The notes under the pieces are model-generated. The model ran no database searches. It saw only the letters and a program-made list of their open reading frames with translations, and was not told where the DNA came from. A stretch of 64,000 nt of DNA from Deltaproteobacteria bacterium (GTDB lineage: Bacteria; Myxococcota_A; Polyangia; Haliangiales; Haliangiaceae). Where the stretch lies: contig JACCTC010000237.1 in assembly GCA_013812655.1 (NCBI GenBank), positions 33,251 to 97,250 of the forward strand, given 5' to 3'. Of this stretch, positions 62,612 through 64,000 are shown one piece after another. How positions within the stretch are numbered: the stretch's first letter is position 1; the number at the start of each line of letters is the position of its first letter. Made by a program: the position numbers and the translations under genes.

Positions 62612-64000
62612 CTATCGATGATGATGCTGACGACGCTCGGAGAGCTCGAGCTGCTCGGCCGTTGGCTCCGACGACCAGACGACGGGCCCGTGCAGCGCCG
62701 CCGGCATGCCTGCCCAGCGCAAGACCGCGGCGATCGCCGTCGCCTGATCGGCGGACGGCAAGGTGCTGATCGACGAACCGTGATTCCCGCCCGGCACGAT
62801 GAGCTTGAACGAGTCGGTCGCCGCGCCGAGGTCGACCGCGCCCGCGGTCCACGGATCGTTCTGCCCGTAGATCAAGAGGAGCTGCGAGCCGCTCGTCCCG
62901 ATCCAACCCTGGACGGCCTGCATCGCCGTGCCGTTGTCGTACGGCGGCACCACGATCCCCTGACCTGCCAGAATGTACGCAGCAGCAGTGTCCTCGCCCG
63001 GGTGGAGGAGACCCACGAGGTAGCTCTCGTCGACGGCCGGATAGCCGAGCTGCGTCGCGGACTGGTGGTAGTACGGCAGGTACGCCGTCAGGTCGTCGTC
63101 GCCATACGAAGCCACACCGATCGTGTCGTCGAAGAACGTGAACACGTCGTCGTCGCTCGCGGTCGCCGCAGGAATCGATCCGCAGTCATCCTGCGATCCG
63201 TACTGCCAGAAGATGAACGGGAGCTCCTCGACCGCGAACTCGAGCGCGCGGTCTTCGCCGAGCACGCCGGTGAACGTCGCCTCCTCCCGCATGCGCGTGA
63301 TCATCGCGGTGCGCCGCGCGAGCACGGTGTTCTGGAACGTCTTGAGCATCTGACGACACGCCGGATCGGAGCCGACGTTCTCGAGGAACACGAAGTAGCG
63401 ATTCTGAGCTGACGCCACCTGGTCGGCCGGATAGTCCAACGGCGCTACGTAGGCGACCGTTCCGTCGACATCGTCCGGGTAGAAGCGCCGGTGGAACAGC
63501 GACGTCATGCCGCCCTTGCTCGCGCCGGTCGTGAGCCACTTGTTGTCGCGATAGATGCGCGCCTTGAGCGCCTGCGTGATGCGGTGCTGATCGGCTGCCG
63601 CCTGCGCGATGTCGAGCTTGGTCCAGTCAGCGGGATCTGGCCGCGACGGCCCGAAGAAGCGGTGCTCGAGCGACAGCTGGTTGCCGCCCGTGAGCTTCGT
63701 GATCTCCGAACGCGCGCCGCGCGTCGACAGGTGGTAACCGCTGTTGTACGCGATCATCGGCGCAGCGTAGTCGCGGTGGAGCAGGGTCATCCGCTGTGTG
63801 AACCGCGTCCCCGCTGGCGCCTGATGATCGACCGGCTGCATGTACTCGAGCACGAACAGCCGATAGCCCTCGAGCATCGTCGGCTTCTCCGTGACGCTCG
63901 CCATCCCGGGGATAGCGCGCACCTCGTCGAGGATATCGCCCAGCGCGCCCGGCCCATCGGGCTGCGCATCCGCGCCGGCGTCGAGCGAGGCATCCGGGCT
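62612..64000 (-). CDS. S37-family tripeptidyl aminopeptidase, 5' end beyond window
   Basis: The visible 462 residues belong to an extracellular serine aminopeptidase of family S37 (PS-10). Before the catalytic region lies an Asp/Ala/Gly linker (SPDASLDAGADAQPDGPGAL) typical of exported or lipid-linked forms, so a signal lies off the window. The catalytic core shows the GxSxG nucleophile loop TGASKGGMTSLFHRRF, DDVDGTVAYVAPLDY, and IYGQNDPWTAGA with GGNHGSS late, which fit Asp and His of the triad. It cleaves N-terminal tripeptides from extracellular peptides, consistent with a predatory or saprophytic lifestyle. Confidence 0.88.
   Translation of the reverse strand, partial: SPDASLDAGADAQPDGPGALGDILDEVRAIPGMASVTEKPTMLEGYRLFVLEYMQPVDHQAPAGTRFTQRMTLLHRDYAAPMIAYNSGYHLSTRGARSEITKLTGGNQLSLEHRFFGPSRPDPADWTKLDIAQAAADQHRITQALKARIYRDNKWLTTGASKGGMTSLFHRRFYPDDVDGTVAYVAPLDYPADQVASAQNRYFVFLENVGSDPACRQMLKTFQNTVLARRTAMITRMREEATFTGVLGEDRALEFAVEELPFIFWQYGSQDDCGSIPAATASDDDVFTFFDDTIGVASYGDDDLTAYLPYYHQSATQLGYPAVDESYLVGLLHPGEDTAAAYILAGQGIVVPPYDNGTAMQAVQGWIGTSGSQLLLIYGQNDPWTAGAVDLGAATDSFKLIVPGGNHGSSISTLPSADQATAIAAVLRWAGMPAALHGPVVWSSEPTAEQLELSERRQHHHR

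Overview
The window is high-GC DNA from a bacterium that looks like a myxobacterium (Myxococcota, probably the Kofleriaceae/Haliangium side). The reasons are many lipoproteins with acidic or Pro/Ala-rich linkers, thrombospondin type 3 repeats, FGE-like lipoproteins, an MglA-family protein, many histidine kinases, and a Ser/Thr kinase next to STAS and PP2C proteins. This placement is inference from gene content. I see no rRNA, tRNA, insertion sequence, phage or CRISPR array.

Region by region. 1-7033: three heme-oxygenase-fold paralogues mixed with a REC-kinase-REC hybrid, a soluble histidine kinase and a tiny Cys/His protein. 7036-15424: small membrane protein, FGE-like lipoprotein, thrombospondin-repeat protein, TPR protein, NhaA antiporter and unknowns. 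15425-18804: NtrC-type activator and its membrane kinase. 18940-28039: GIY-YIG protein, unknowns, CaCA exchanger, Mpo1-like protein, lipoprotein and HrpA helicase. 28110-34421: a partner-switching cluster with an RsbW-like ATPase, a STAS-zinc Ser/Thr kinase, a membrane kinase-REC-PP2C protein and a STAS-zinc protein. 34615-37681: a DUF4157 (HEXXH) protein broken by two frameshifts, with a duplicated C-terminal module. 37743-41267: MscS channel, deacetylase lipoprotein behind a possible structured RNA, and DeoD. 41274-45434: an exported MglA-like pseudo-GTPase, a SOD-like lipoprotein, a sensor kinase, and a winged-helix/small-membrane-protein operon. 45468-52517: small lipoproteins and unknowns, then a poreless voltage-sensor protein behind a perfect palindrome. 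52825-64000: DEAD-box helicase, M23 remnant, a frameshifted PAS/GAF kinase, CBS protein, a carboxypeptidase-regulatory-repeat protein, a protein with only the sigma-54 core-binding domain, and a partial S37 peptidase.

The genes do not form one pathway. The theme is signal transduction: histidine kinases, two sigma-54-related proteins and a Ser/Thr-kinase/phosphatase/STAS switch. The strongest candidates for new biology are the secreted pseudo-MglA, the sigma-54 core-binding-only protein, the STAS-zinc partner switch, the heme-oxygenase-like cassette, and a 35-bp intergenic element built of 7-bp units that recurs upstream of several genes. Four genes carry what look like single-base losses, so assembly indels must be excluded before calling them pseudogenes.
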